Positions 24,601 through 36,384 of a DNA stretch of 64,000 nt are shown one piece after another. A model generated the notes under the pieces. The model worked only from the letters and a program-made list of their open reading frames with translations. It had not been told where the DNA came from and searched no databases. Numbering within the stretch: position 1 is the first letter of the stretch; each line of letters begins with the position of its first letter. Source of the DNA: Mytilus edulis (taxonomy: Eukaryota; Mollusca; Bivalvia; Mytilida; Mytilidae); NCBI RefSeq assembly GCF_963676685.1, contig NC_092344.1:101090749-101154748 (forward strand). Reading direction: 5' to 3'. The position numbers and the translations under genes were made by a program.

Positions 24601-25452
24601 ATATTTATCTTCTTTAAACTTTGCTTTCAGAATTTTTAACATGGGATAACGGTTCCTTCAATAGTAATATACTTCGTATTTATAACAATATGTATGTGTG
24701 GGTTTGTGTTCGTTTGGCATTTTGAAAAACCTCTCTTACGAAATAGTCGAATACCTTTTAAGTAGCTTGTAAATATGTAAAAGACAGTTTTCTTAGAATT
24801 TATTTGCAACAATTTTGATCGTATAAGAATATGCGTCTTATTTTGGAAGGTTTTGCAATTGCCATTTAATTGTATACCATTGGTCATTTGTTAATAGTTA
24901 TTTATCTCATCCTTATCTTAAGACGACCAGGTTTGTGCTATAAATAGTATTTAAGCAGTAGAAATTAAATAGCGAAAGTAATCCCTTTCGTAATGCAATG
25001 AGCATTTGGTATATTCTCAAGTAAATGCATGACTGTATTGTATGATTTGGCAAAATATAAAAGTATTCAGAGCAGTTAAGAGATTAAAATAAAGGATACG
25101 ACATTTTTAAAGCAATAAATATAAGTATTATCCATATGACAAGCACTTTTACTGACATATTTCTCGACATGGGGTTAGATTAAGTACAATTATATCCAAT
25201 TGGACATGTCTCAAATGCTTTTAAATCGTATGGTAAGTTGATTACACTAGTTTGACCAGATTTGTTTAACGTCCCCCAAGAACTTTACATATGTCAACAT
25301 AAAAATATTAACACAGTCCTATACAAAAGTATTGTTTATTTACATAGTGACTCTGATAGAACATTTGTACACGGAGAAATCTGGAAACAGTCCAAAGGTC
25401 ACTTAGGACAAATGACAATTAGCAGTTAAGAATATTGGTAATCCTACTCAAT

Positions 25453-25567
25453 TGAGATAAGAGTCCGGTGCACCTGCCCCCGGGATTCGAACTCACAACC
25501 TAAGTGTTGACTAACTAGGGATACAATAGTTTGACTACTTAGACCACTCGGCCACCGAGACCCCTTG
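25453..25567 (-). mobile_element. tRNA-derived SINE head (Leu/Ser-like)
   Basis: On the minus strand, an A box TGGCCGAGTGG (25554-25544) and a B box AGTTCGAATCC (25493-25483) lie about 60 bases apart, with a long variable arm between them as in class II tRNAs. The 5' end near 25565 starts GGGGTCTC. It lacks a clean acceptor stem and continues into non-tRNA sequence, so it is a SINE and not a tRNA gene. Confidence 0.6.
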
Positions 25568-25615
25568 ATGGAAGCTAAAGATGTTGCTGTTACCGAAGTA
25601 TGTAGGCTACATGTT

Positions 25616-25800
25616 ATATAAAAAGAAGAAGATGTGGTACGATCACCAATGAAACAACTCGACGACAGATCAAAAACGTAGAAATTAGTAATCATATGTC
25701 ACCATAACGGCCTTCAACAATGAGCAAAACCTATACCACACCACATGCATTAAAAAACCTCAAAATGACAAATGTAAAACAATTCAAACGAGAAGACTAC
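25616..25800 (+). mobile_element. GAAGATGTGG family, truncated copy
   Basis: Begins GAAGAAGATGTGGTACGATC after an AT-rich run and ends at TCAAACGAGAAGACTAC. It is close to the SINE at 25453-25567. Confidence 0.75.
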
Positions 25801-27707
25801 AGCCTGTTTTTTTTTCAGTTCTCAAAGATATTATGCAACAAGATTTGTCGCATTTTCGTCTAAATGATAAGAAATATGATATAGAAAAATTACAAATTGT
25901 ATTGATATATTACAATACTATAGCAGGTATATTTTTTGGGACACTAGTGGGACCAAGACTTACACAAAACAAACTTTTTGTGTTCCAAGATATGGGCATT
26001 TCCCAGATGATAATATGTTAACGTTCCTTTGAAATGTAACGCATTTCTTTTCTTGAATTTGATTCAACTCTAATGAGAAATGTAGGACAAGAGTTTTTAA
26101 GGTTCATAACTTAATATATATGAAACTGAATCACGCTCGGCTGCCTTTTCAATGTGTATTTTTGGAGATACCTGGTACATAATTGTGGCTTTCGAAAAAT
26201 AATATCCTGAATTGTTAGACAGGATGAAACTACATAATGTGCAACACAAAAAGCTGGAATAAATGGTCCGGGACAGTGAAAATCAAGAAAAAAATATGCC
26301 ATAGTACCAATAGATGATACTAAATAGTTAGTCCGCAAAACGTAACCATGCCCATCAAATAATAAAAAAAAGAAAAGGAAGATGGACGATCGCATTTTAA
26401 AAAACGAAGAAATTTGATAAGAGTGAAATAAGGTAGATATATTTCATTTGCACATTTAGTGAAAATTGGATAGTTTACGTTTAGGTGTAATACCACCAAA
26501 TCATGGTACGTCACATCCGGTTGCATACGAAAGTAGGCCTAAAAAAATATTCCCTTGAATTTGACAGTTGTAGAAAATTAACCCTGCATTTCAATGCACT
26601 TAAATTTTTCTGAGTCGTAAATATGTATGTTGGGTGTCTGAAAGCATCATTCTTTTTTATTTGATGGTCTTATAAAATATTTTGGAACGTTAAGGTTACA
26701 TAGTTACCAAAGCAGGTAACCAGTAAATAACAGTGTAAAAATTGGGTTGTCTACCCTCGGCGGTGGTTACTTTCTTATGTGCAATGAAATGTAGTGTGAA
26801 ATTTTCACTGTATCACTGGAAAGGATTGAACTTTACACATGCAAAGTATTTCTTTGGTTGAAATAAAGGTAAATACTGTACGATTTTTTTAAAAGTGCCA
26901 ATTTAACAAAGACTAATAGGGAAAAATCAATGGTGGTATTACACCTTTACATAGAATATATAAAATATCTGCAGATATTGTTGCCGAATTTTTTTTTATC
27001 AAGTGGTGTTTTTAGAGTATATACGTGAATTTTTACGCGTGTCACTCCACTTGCAAGATGAATAGGATTAAACGACCCCATTCGAACAAGACGTGGCTGA
27101 GTATTTATACATCACGCGGATCTAAACAGACTCATCTCTTGACCAGGTAGCTGTATTTCTATATCCCTGATCGACCTTTGGTTATGAATTCTTATTTGAT
27201 TCATACTTCTTAAACAAGTCCATAAGATAATGTAAAACCATAATGTTTTGATACACTTAAAAGTTTTTTTTTTAATTTAGTTTCTTAACCTGTTAGTCTC
27301 CGACATACCGTGTCGTGTTTACTGACACTGTCATCATTGTAAATATAACATTCATTTTGGATGGAAAGTGGAAAGAACAGAAATGGCATAGTTATTTTTT
27401 CTTGATGTCCTAAATTTATCAAATAATCATCTCATTAGCAAGACACTTGAATTCAAATCATCCATTTCCAAGCGTGCTTTAATTTGAATTGTTTTTATTT
27501 GAGGGGTATCATATTGCTTTTTCTTTCAATTAATTATGTTTGATTGTTTTGAAGATAATCTAAATCATAATATTATACAATAATAAATGATAATGAAGAT
27601 AACCATCTGACCCATTTAAATCAGAGGAATATGTTACGACATTGGTCCTTGGTACATTTATATCCTGCAATAGAATGTGCTCGTTAAACGTTAGAACATT
27701 ATTGGCA
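25801..27707. other. Upstream region of gene 2
   Basis: It holds the MITE at 26479. A TATTTATA at 27102-27109 is a possible distant TATA box, but it is 600 bases from the ATG and no convincing leader intron joins them. Nothing else is recognisable. Confidence 0.4.
26479..26951. mobile_element. About 470-bp MITE with inverted ends
   Basis: AGGTGTAATACCACCA near 26483 is matched by TGGTGGTATTACACCT near 26931-26947. The interior shows no gene. The exact ends and target duplication are unclear. Confidence 0.6.
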
Positions 27708-27908
27708 ATGGAAGAGATAACAGCTTTGGATAAATATGAACAACAAGTAGACCTGATGAACGAATGTCGATCATTTTACTACAGTCGACTTCAGAAAACA
27801 GAACATTATAAGAAAATATTTGGGATTGAACCTACTAAAGAGACGACGGGAATTGCAAAGAAAGAGAAACCTCTGGTTTCTTCTATGCAGCGCCTTCAAA
27901 GAGAAATA
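27708..27908 (+). CDS. LURAP/FAM89-like adaptor, gene 2, exon 1
   Basis: This exon encodes residues 1-67 of a predicted 183-residue protein (exon 2 is 28600-28950). The ATG at 27708 was chosen because it gives MEEITALDKYEQQVDL, which lines up with genes 1 and 3; the open frame continues 22 codons upstream from a non-ATG start, but that part has no counterpart in the paralogues. The motif DKYEQQVDL...ECRSFYYSRL...TE is followed by a lysine-rich linker and the first turns of the leucine helix (MQRLQREI). The exon ends in phase 0 at a GTGAGT donor. The 691-bp intron contains a 34-bp minisatellite. The intron splits the helix at the same codon as in the paralogues, which is strong evidence of common descent by duplication. 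No clear TATA box was found close upstream. Confidence 0.82.
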
Positions 27909-28046
27909 GTGAGTATAAAATGCATTAGCATAATTTATAGATATTTTAAAAACTGAATTAAATTCTTTTTATAAAATGACAAACTAATTTAATACCGTCT
28001 TGCCTTATCTCTCCTTGGTTTAGATAAATTTGTTTAAAATAAGGCG

Positions 28047-28318
28047 GAAGATACCAAAGGGATCACCAAACGCAGAAGTCGAAGATACCAAAGGGATCAC
28101 CAAACGCAGAAGTCGAAGATACCAAAGGGATCACCAAACGCAGAAGTCGAAGATACCAAAGGGATCACCAAACGCTGAAGTCGAAGATACCTAAGGGATC
28201 ACCAAACGCAGAAGTCGAAGATACCAAAGGGATCACCAAACGCAGAAGTCTAAGATACCTAAGGGATCACCAAACGCAGAAGTCGAAGATACCAAAGGGA
28301 TCACCAAACGCAGAAGTC
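28047..28318 (+). repeat. 34-bp minisatellite, 8 units, in the intron of gene 2
   Basis: Eight head-to-tail copies of a 34-base unit beginning GAAGATACCAAAGGGATCAC. Copies differ by a few substitutions (for example CTAAG for CAAAG, and GCTGAAG for GCAGAAG). The unit resembles part of the dispersed repeat at 50778-50920 (GATACCAAAGGGACAGTCAA), so the array may have grown from an inserted copy of that family. Confidence 0.92.
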
Positions 28319-28599
28319 GAGGACAAGCTAACAAGATCATAGCAACACGAAAAATGTCGAAAAAAAACGTCTACAAATCACAACATAAATGCATCATACC
28401 TTTAACCGGGATTTCATGCGTCTGGTTGACTGACACACACATTCTTTGAAATAGTATGTGATAAGGGCTTCATCTTGTATAATTTTCAGTGCATTTTATC
28501 TACAAACATTGCCTTACTGAAACACTGGTTAGAAGGAGCTTGTTATATTATAAATTCCTCAACAGCTGACTGTGTTAATATAATATGCTTTTTTTTCAG

Positions 28600-28950
28600 G
28601 TATCATTACTTGATCAAGACTTGGTACTTATGAGACAATTATTAACACTTAACGAGAACATAGAGGAAATGAAATCTAGAACTTTTCACGGATATAGCAA
28701 AGAGTCGTTCGGAAGCAGTACTAGTATGTTTTATCTTCAAGGACGATACCTTTCGGAAAGTGATAGTCATGATCCCCTATCAACTGTTGCATCTCAAAGT
28801 GAAATGGAACATATGTGTCAAGAATCTGAAACTGTTTTTGAAGACATTCAGAACCTAGTCGACGGCCATCAATCAGATGATTTCAAAGACGATACTGTAA
28901 CACTGAAACATATAGTGTCGACAGATTCTGGATTCGATGAATGCAAATGA
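28600..28950 (+). CDS. LURAP/FAM89-like adaptor, gene 2, exon 2
   Basis: Exon 2 begins after a long T tract and CAG, in phase 0, and encodes 116 residues to a TGA. It starts VSLLDQDLVLMRQLLTLNE with IEEMK, the family signature, then carries a serine-rich stretch and an acidic tail. It ends STDSGFDECK, the intact version of the C-terminal motif that gene 1 lacks. By family analogy the leucine helix is the likely protein-protein interface; the conserved D-[ST]-G tail could be a short linear motif, which is inference. It shares strand and exon structure with gene 1, which lies 10.5 kb upstream. Confidence 0.82.
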   Translation, partial: VSLLDQDLVLMRQLLTLNENIEEMKSRTFHGYSKESFGSSTSMFYLQGRYLSESDSHDPLSTVASQSEMEHMCQESETVFEDIQNLVDGHQSDDFKDDTVTLKHIVSTDSGFDECK

Positions 28951-29573
28951 ACCACTAATATGTAAATCCATTAGCTACGTTCATCTATTTGGGATACTAC
29001 ATCACGCACCTATCATGTGAACTGTTTCGTGGACGGTTTGGTGACAGTTGACATGGTGCATGATGTGTAGGTTAATATCATTTTGTAAAACAATATCTAA
29101 AGCCGATGAATGCTTATCTGGCTGTCTGGCTGAAATTAAGTGATTGTACGGCCTGAAAGTTAAAATGTTTTCATCCAATATCTCGCTACAGCTAGAAAAT
29201 GTTATGCGTCCATTGCTCTTGACTTAAAAGAAATATCAACAATTCAAATGCAATGTTGATATTTAAATTATCCATTTTATTAAGATCGTGAGAATGATGG
29301 AAACGAGTTCTATCAACAATGATAGTTTGTTTACAATAACATTGAGGATGTTTCGTATACGATAACATTAATGAAGCACATCAGTATACACAAGCCAGTT
29401 ATTCAGTCTCGCCGAATACTCTCGTATCTAAGAAAATGTGAACAAACTGACACACAGGTCAAACTTACTATCGATTACAACGTTAATTTTAAAGTCCACA
29501 ATGTATTATAATTTCAATGCATATTTTGATTTCATGTTAATTACTGTAATTTTATTTGCATCTGAAAACTCTG

Positions 29574-29579
29574 AATAAA
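29574..29579 (+). terminator. Possible poly(A) signal of gene 2 (AATAAA)
   Basis: This canonical AATAAA lies about 620 bases after the stop of gene 2, in sequence with no obvious repeat. It would give a 3' UTR of roughly 650 bases (28951 to about 29600). Confidence 0.35.
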
Positions 29580-29734
29580 AGTTGATTAACTGTTGGGCTT
29601 CTATGTCCAGTGGCAAATACTACATGCACATCGAAGGCATGATAATTTAATCATTTGATACGGTTTGAAAAATAGGAAGATCAATTCGAACTCGGGTATA
29701 AATTAAAAAAAATAATGGCCTTACTACACAAAAA

Positions 29735-29945
29735 GAGTTGTTGCATAGCTGACATTTGTTGTTGAAACTTCGGAAGGAATACTTCTACATAAGCAAAAGC
29801 CTGTACCAAGTCAAAAACTTGGCAGTTGTTATCCATTCGTTTGATGTGTTTGAGCTTTTGATTTTGCCATTTGAATAGGAACTTTCCTTTTGAATTTTCC
29901 TCGAGTTCAGTACTTTTGTGATTTTTTTCATTTTGCACGCCTTAC
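29735..29945 (+). repeat. TTTGATGTGTTTGAGC repeat copy
   Basis: CTACATAAGCAAAAGCCTGT through CGTTTGATGTGTTTGAGC to GTTCAGTACTTTTGTGATTT. The opposing 85-codon frame is not a gene. Confidence 0.65.
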
Positions 29946-30195
29946 AGTTTAAAAAAGACTTATGTGTATAGTTTTGCAGTCTCTGGATTCAAAATTATTA
30001 AGAATATGAAATTATTATGATTATGATTATGAATCCTTCTTTGTATTTAAACAAATCGTTGATTCGGATGTCTGATCTTGCAAGTTCACAAGATAATGCA
30101 CAACATATGACTAACCGACAAACATATTACCCTTTACCCAAATACCGCATGATAAGTAAAGAAGCCATAAGTTCTAATTGTCAAGTTTGACCGAA

Positions 30196-30262
30196 CTGGA
30201 GATCAAACCGGCGTCCTCTCGCACTCAAGGTAAGCCCGCTATCATAATACCATAAAGACGAT
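30196..30262 (-). mobile_element. tRNA-derived SINE head (second type)
   Basis: Minus-strand A-box region TGGTATTATGATAGCGGGC and B box GGTTTGATCTCC, with tRNA-like spacing, followed by a TCAAA tail region. It resembles the tRNA-related head of molluscan SINEs. The B box is degenerate, so it is unlikely to be an active tRNA. Confidence 0.5.
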
Positions 30263-30864
30263 AAATTATTGAAATCATATATAATCATGGACATTCCTGA
30301 AGCATAAATTTTAATGGGCAATAGAGTTACATTATATTATAAATGTATAGCAAATGGACGACGATTGAACTGCTACATAGATGTTTATTGAGATTTATGA
30401 GTTAAATAACATTTTTAATAAGAAATAAATGTCAACATTAAAAAACGTATCGTATTTTGGTCGTAGTTGAAAAGGTGAATTTTTCCAAATACAGAAAATA
30501 TTCTATAAAAATAACTTGAACCCCTAAGCCAGGGTCGGTGAATGACTGTTTATATTATTACTTACATAATACGACAAAACTTTTAAGAGTGGATAATTTC
30601 TCTCAAAACTGACAATAGAAACAATGTACAGAGACGTATGTCTGTGGGATTTCATGTCACCTTTTTAATAGTTTGTTTTTGTTTTTGGTTATATAGCTTA
30701 TACAGTCATTCATGGTTTTCAAATATTCGGTATTGAGCGTTACCGATAAATGTACATCCAGAAAAGCGATTCGGACGCATGATGTTTATATAGTGTTTTC
30801 TTTTATTTGTTTAAGTCGAAACGACTTTGCACAAAAAGGGCAAGTCTTAGGTGTGGTGTATTGC

Positions 30865-31821
30865 AATAAGAAGGCCTTTTATCTTCCTGGTATATGACTG
30901 TGTGTTTCCATATGTAGTCATTGGAATCAATAAGAAGGCCTTTTATCTTCCTGGTATATGACTGTGTGTTTCCATATGTAGTCATTGGAATCAATAAGAA
31001 GGCCTTTTATCTTCCTGGTATATGACTGTGTGTTTCCATATGTAGTCATTGGAATCAATAAGAAGGCCTTTTATCTTCCTGGTATATGACTGTGTGTTTC
31101 CATATGTAGTCATTGGAATCAATAAGAAGGCCTTTATCTTCCTGGTATATGACTGTGTGTTTCCATATGTAGTCATTGGAATCAATAAGAATGCCTTTTA
31201 TCTTCCTGGTATATGACTGTGTGTTTCCATATGTAGTCATTGGAATCAATAAGAAGGCCTTTTATCTTCCTGGTATATGACTGTGTGTTTCCATATGTAG
31301 TCATTGGAATCAATAAGAAGGCCTTTATCTTCCTGGTATATGACTGTGTGTTTCCATATGTAGTCATTGGAATCAATAAGAAGGCCTTTTATCTTCCTGG
31401 TATATGACTGTGTGTTTCCATATGTAGTCATTGGAATCAATAAGAAGGCCTTTATCTTCCTGGTATATGACTGTGTGTTTCCATATGTAGTCATTGGAAT
31501 CAATAAGAAGGCCTTTTATCTTCCTGGTATATGACTGTGTGTTTCCATATGTAGTCATTGGAATAAATAAGAAGACCTTTTATCTTCCTGGTATATGACT
31601 GTGTGTTTCCATATGTAGTCATTGGAATCAATAAGAAGGCCTTTTATCTTCCTGGTATATGACTGTGTGTTTCCATATGTAGTCATTGGAATCAATAAGA
31701 AGGCCTTTTATCTTCCTGGTATATGACTGTGTGTTTCCATATGTAGTCATTGGAATCAATAAGAAGGCCTTTTATCTTCCTGGTATATGACTGTGCGTTT
31801 CCATATGTAGTCATTGGAATC
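30865..31821. repeat. 64-bp satellite array, 15 units
   Basis: Fifteen tandem units of 64 bases, three of them 63 bases (one T missing in GCCTTTTATC), totalling 957 bases. Units are almost identical; variants include GAATAAAT, AAGAATGCC, AAGACC and a C for T in the last unit. Because 64 is not a multiple of 3, the reverse-strand open frames that cross the array are accidents of a unit lacking stops, not a repeat protein. Confidence 0.97.
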
Positions 31822-32317
31822 AATAAAAGCAACTTTTAAACAAATGCATATAAATTTGTGGAATTTTGATAATTGGGATTTTCTTTTTTTTTGCATTTTG
31901 CATTTACTGATAATAAGACAAATATTTCTTTTTGTTTCGTGGTGATGCCAGGTAATCAACATATTTTCTGTTGCGACGATGGGAGCTGAAGAAAATAAAA
32001 GAAGATAAAATGATCCAACTCTACAGGCATTCAATGGCATATTAAAGCTCAGGTTTATACATTGGTTTTCAACGGTAGGATCACTGGTTTCGACACACGA
32101 AAATCCAAACTGTTTTTAGATTCACAACGTATGGATTGTGTAGGATTTTCACAAATCTGACACACACAAAAAAAAAAACTCCGTTAAAAAACCACGCATA
32201 AACATCCCATGTTCAATAATACTGAAGAGTCTTTTTTTCAGATTGACCGAAATTCAATAATATCCTCAAAGCGTAATGTTTCGGTATTCTGGATATACCA
32301 TGTTTCAATAAAATCAA

Positions 32318-32455
32318 CGGTACCAATTCTGTTGCACCAGATGCGCATTTCGACAAAATATGTCTCTTCAGTGTTGCTCGTGGCGAAAATATTTGAAATC
32401 CAAAGCTTATATAAAAGATGAAGAGCTATAATCCAAAAGGTCCAAAAAGTATAGT
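32318..32455 (+). mobile_element. Distant relative of the 38262-type ends
   Basis: ACCAGATGCGCATTTCGACA, then TCTTCAGTGTTGCTCG and GATGAAGAGC match the family only loosely. Confidence 0.45.
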
Positions 32456-32695
32456 CAATGTAGTGTCAATATACCGTCTCGAAATAAAAATTACTAATCA
32501 ATCAAACAAAATAAATGATCAAGTACGTAATACATTAAACTTATTTCTTTTTCTTTTTAAGGGCGTCCTTGTTGTTAACTGATCTTGTGATGAACATATT
32601 TTGTACTTGTAAAACCCTAACGATGAATGACAAACGTCTAATCTCTCATCTGGGGTATGTCTCAGTCTATACAAGTATTACAAATTACATACAAT

Positions 32696-32831
32696 ACTTA
32701 GTAAGTGTAATTAGTGCATTTACAAAAATGTGCATAACATCTATCATCTTGGGTTTTTACAAGTATTGTATGATTACGTGTACATATTGGGGTATCACAT
32801 ACTTAGTAAGTGTAATAAGTGCATTCACTTG
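32696..32831. repeat. Short direct repeat
   Basis: ACTTAGTAAGTGTAATTAGT occurs at 32697 and, with two changes nearby, again at about 32800. The open frame that crosses both is not credible as a gene. Confidence 0.45.
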
Positions 32832-33729
32832 ATCAAAACAAAAATGGTCAAGCCTTTCAATCATCTTGTATCTTGAATGTTATATTAAACGATCGAATAA
32901 AAAAAACCAAACAAATTACATCATCAATAGTTATGAAAAAGAACTATGTTTTCAATTCATTTCAACAGTATTATTAAAAGATAATAATAAAAAGAATAGC
33001 TCTCAGACAAACATTAATATCTTAAACAATCATTCTTAAAACAGAAAAAAAGCCTATCGCCGTTTCTTAGTATCAATGTACCAAATGAAGGTTTGACAAA
33101 CGGTAATATAACAGCTGATATGTTTACCCTACATAAGTGATGTCTGAATTAACATTAGTATTTACTGAATACGACCTTTTGTGATCTGATTTGGATATTT
33201 TCATTTTTTTTCGTATGCTTTAAATTGCTGAGCTTACAGATAAGGAGGTCCTTGTTGACTCTCTAAAATTCTACCTGGAGTGCACACACTGGACAGTCAC
33301 TGCATTACAGAAAGAACGTATATTTAACTATGCAAATGTGCAAACACGGTATTAAGATCATCGAGGATACTATATTTTAAAACATTTTGTTCAGTTTGAA
33401 CTGTTAGGATCTGTATATTCTTGAAGTAAGGCTACAATTCTAATCCAAAACACTAAGATAAATATTTAATTTATTCTAGTGAAATACAAATGTTTCCGAG
33501 GTATAACCTTGTTTAACATCCGTGATGAAATGTTTGCTCCCTTTCTTCAATATCGACGATGCACATTTTAAATAGCATATAAGGTAATTTGGTATAATCG
33601 GGGACCAACTGTTTTGGCATGTCTTTTTATTATACTCTTTAAAGTGGGCCGAATTGACTTTTGAATTGGATTGATACTTTTTATGAGCAACATGGTAGTT
33701 TTTACTAAGGAAACACGAACGTCTTCCGA

Positions 33730-33770
33730 ATAGTTATCAAAGGTACCAGGATTATAATTTAGTACGCCAG
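33730..33770 (+). mobile_element. 41-bp terminus of the 38262-type element
   Basis: ATAGTTATCAAAGGTACCAG through AGTACGCCAG, then unrelated sequence. Confidence 0.65.
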
Positions 33771-34450
33771 AAGCCGAAGCCAGAGTACATCACAGAGGTA
33801 ATATTTAGCCAATAAACTATGTTTAATATGTGTTCTACAGACATATGCAAAATGGTTCATATAAATATTCTCATCTAAATGTAAATAGAAAAAACAATCG
33901 CAATAATGATTAATTTATAGTTGCTAACGCCAACTGCCAATCACAAATTAATGTAGTTCGTACACATTGAAGATGACAACGAGATGAAACAATAAGGTTC
34001 TGTAAATCAAATTGATCTCAATGAGGGAGGTTAAATTTGGACTGGTAGAACTGTTGCCATGCATTGTGTCAACTACGTGTACATTAACTATTGTCCCGCC
34101 ATTGTGTTATAATTGTTCTATTATAATTTTTGCATACTTTGAACGACAAAATTATATTATATCTCTACCGTTATATAACGTTGACATTTTGACGCCAAAC
34201 ACGCGATTCTACGCCAGAATTAATGTTAAAATTACGATTCGGTCAGAGTGCTTAAAATCTCCCGATCCTTTTAATACGGGTAGATATGGCTTACAGAAAT
34301 AATATACAAAAAATTTAAGCAATGCACGATGTTGTTAAATGTGATATATGTTTTTTGTGCCTCTTTGTTAAATATTTGTTTGTTTTTGTTGTGATAAAGA
34401 TTGTGACACGGTGTTGACTGCTGTACCCCTATTTTGACATTTTTACCTAT

Positions 34451-34587
34451 TATATAAAAGAAGAAGATGTGGTATGATTGCCAATGAGCCAACTATCCAT
34501 AAGAGACCAAAATAACACAAAAATTACAGGTAACCGTACGGTCTTCAACAATGATCAAAGCCAAAACGGCATAGTCAGCTATATAAA
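34451..34587 (+). mobile_element. GAAGATGTGG family, truncated copy
   Basis: Begins after TATATAAAAG and ends at AGTCAGCTATATAAAC. Confidence 0.75.
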
Positions 34588-34704
34588 CTATGTCTGTTTA
34601 TTTTAGTCACTCATCGTTTTCAATATAATGGAATTTAATGCGAATGTCATACATTTTGTACAAGTTAGAGGTTAGCGCTATAAAACCAGGTTCAACCCAC
34701 AACT

Positions 34705-34860
34705 TCCTACATAAGAAAATGCCTGTACCAGGTCAGGAATATGACAGTTGTTGTCCATTTGTTTGATGAGTTTGTGCTCTTGATTTTGCCATTTGATTAG
34801 GGACTTTCCGTTTTGGAATTTCTTCGAAGTTCAGTATTTTTGTGATTTTACTTTTTATAC
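34705..34860 (+). repeat. TTTGATGTGTTTGAGC repeat copy
   Basis: CTACATAAGAAAATGCCTGT through GTTCAGTATTTTTGTGATTT; the cleanest copy of this family. Confidence 0.7.
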
Positions 34861-36109
34861 ATTAGTAAATTACAACAAGGGTTTTGTGATCTCTATATGT
34901 ACGGGACATACAATATAACAGCCCATTCATACTACCGGTAGTTGATGTGAATTTATGCATTCTGTTCTTAAAATTGATACGTTAGCACACATAAGAAAGC
35001 ATTATAACAAAAGACAAAATACCAATTATATTGATCACTACATAGATGAGGTCCAATAACTAATTTTTCTATACCTATACTCCAGTCAAGCCTTCGTTGG
35101 TGACCTACACATATTCAAAGTAATGATATTTTTAGCTGATATTAATAAGAACGGCCTCGCTCATCAACATTGATAAATCAGCAGGTAGAAACGCTTCATT
35201 TAAGTTTTTAAATAGGTTTAGTAGTAAACATATTCTGTCCTCCGAACATAAGATAGCTAAAAAACAACACCAATTTTAGAGACCTCTTTTTCTATATCAT
35301 ACACGACTCACGACATATTGACGATAATTGAAAAGAAATTCGTCGAATGATAAATGGTATCATCTCATGAAATAGAAAGCCTCATTTTAAAAACATTTTT
35401 TCTTAAATGTTAGCTTTTTCTGCTTACTATCTTTTTTCTAACCCGAATATTACTGAATAACACCCTTTTTACATTCATTTCTGTTTATGATGTCACCTGA
35501 AAGTTATTATTTACATGTTACATGTTAAACACTTTTTTTTTGTGAATGATGCACACAACAAAAAACTAAATAAAACAATTAAACCTACTTAAACTATTTA
35601 ATGTAAATTGAATTTAGTAGTCAATTTTCACGCCTTGTGATTCATGTTGTTATTAACCCACAACAAATATCATTGCGTCGGTGGTATGTCATTTAACGAG
35701 TTTTATGTTTGTTATGAAATTTTAATTACCTGAATTACATATGCATTTTCGAGACTGCATTTCTATTATAAAGTAGATCTTGTGTCGCCTACATTAGTTA
35801 TTCAAGATATACATATGCATCAATGAATGCCATCCATATTTAGGACGACAACATGCATGATGTATGGGTATGTATGACTAGTATGACGATCATCAAACAC
35901 GCGTAACGTCAAATCATATATCTAGTGTATAGTGCATGTACTATGGTGCTTATATCTAGGATTAATGCACAAATAGATGATTGTTGTTAGCTTAACATCC
36001 AGTGGCAATAATGATATCAGATATGTAGATGCCTACGATCATATATTTAAAAGTTGAAAACCAAGATCTTAAAAGGAAAGAAATCATGTTATACTATGAA
36101 TAAATAAAA

Positions 36110-36235
36110 AAAAAAAAAATATCGAACTCCGAAGATAATTCAAAACGGAAATTCCCTAATCAAATGGCAAACGAACAGATAACAAGTGTCATAATCCTGA
36201 TTTACTGGCTGTATAGCTAGCTAAACCTCATAATT
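36110..36235 (-). repeat. TTTGATGTGTTTGAGC family, reverse copy
   Basis: GAACTCCGAAGATAATTCAA and CCCTAATCAAATGGCAAACG are the reverse complement of the family, next to an A run. Confidence 0.55.
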
Positions 36236-36384
36236 GTATGACAGTCAGATAACATATATTAATTCGAAGAGGCCATTACAATGTGGTGTTTATGATTAGT
36301 TGAAAATAAGGTGATATTAAACGACAGTATAATTCTATCGAATCTAAGGTATAAAGTGTTATATTACATGGTAGCAAAATATCT

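Larger units (their letters stand above)
31822..34450. other. No gene seen
   Basis: Apart from the TIR-element traces at 32318 and 33730 and the short duplication at 32696, no coding or structural signal was found. Confidence 0.45.

Noticed and set aside
25444..25567. A tRNA-Leu/Ser gene on the minus strand
   Set aside because: The A and B boxes are good, but no paired acceptor stem or clean tRNA end is visible, so a SINE head is more likely.
30803..31558. Overlapping reverse-strand open frames reading YGNTQSYTRKIK and NDYIWKHTVIYQEDK
   Set aside because: They are readings of the 64-bp satellite in different frames; the unit length is not a multiple of three and no start, splice or conserved domain exists.
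30865..31821. CRISPR-like array
   Set aside because: The units are directly adjacent with no unique spacers, and the window is eukaryotic; the same applies to 19351-19805 and 28047-28318.
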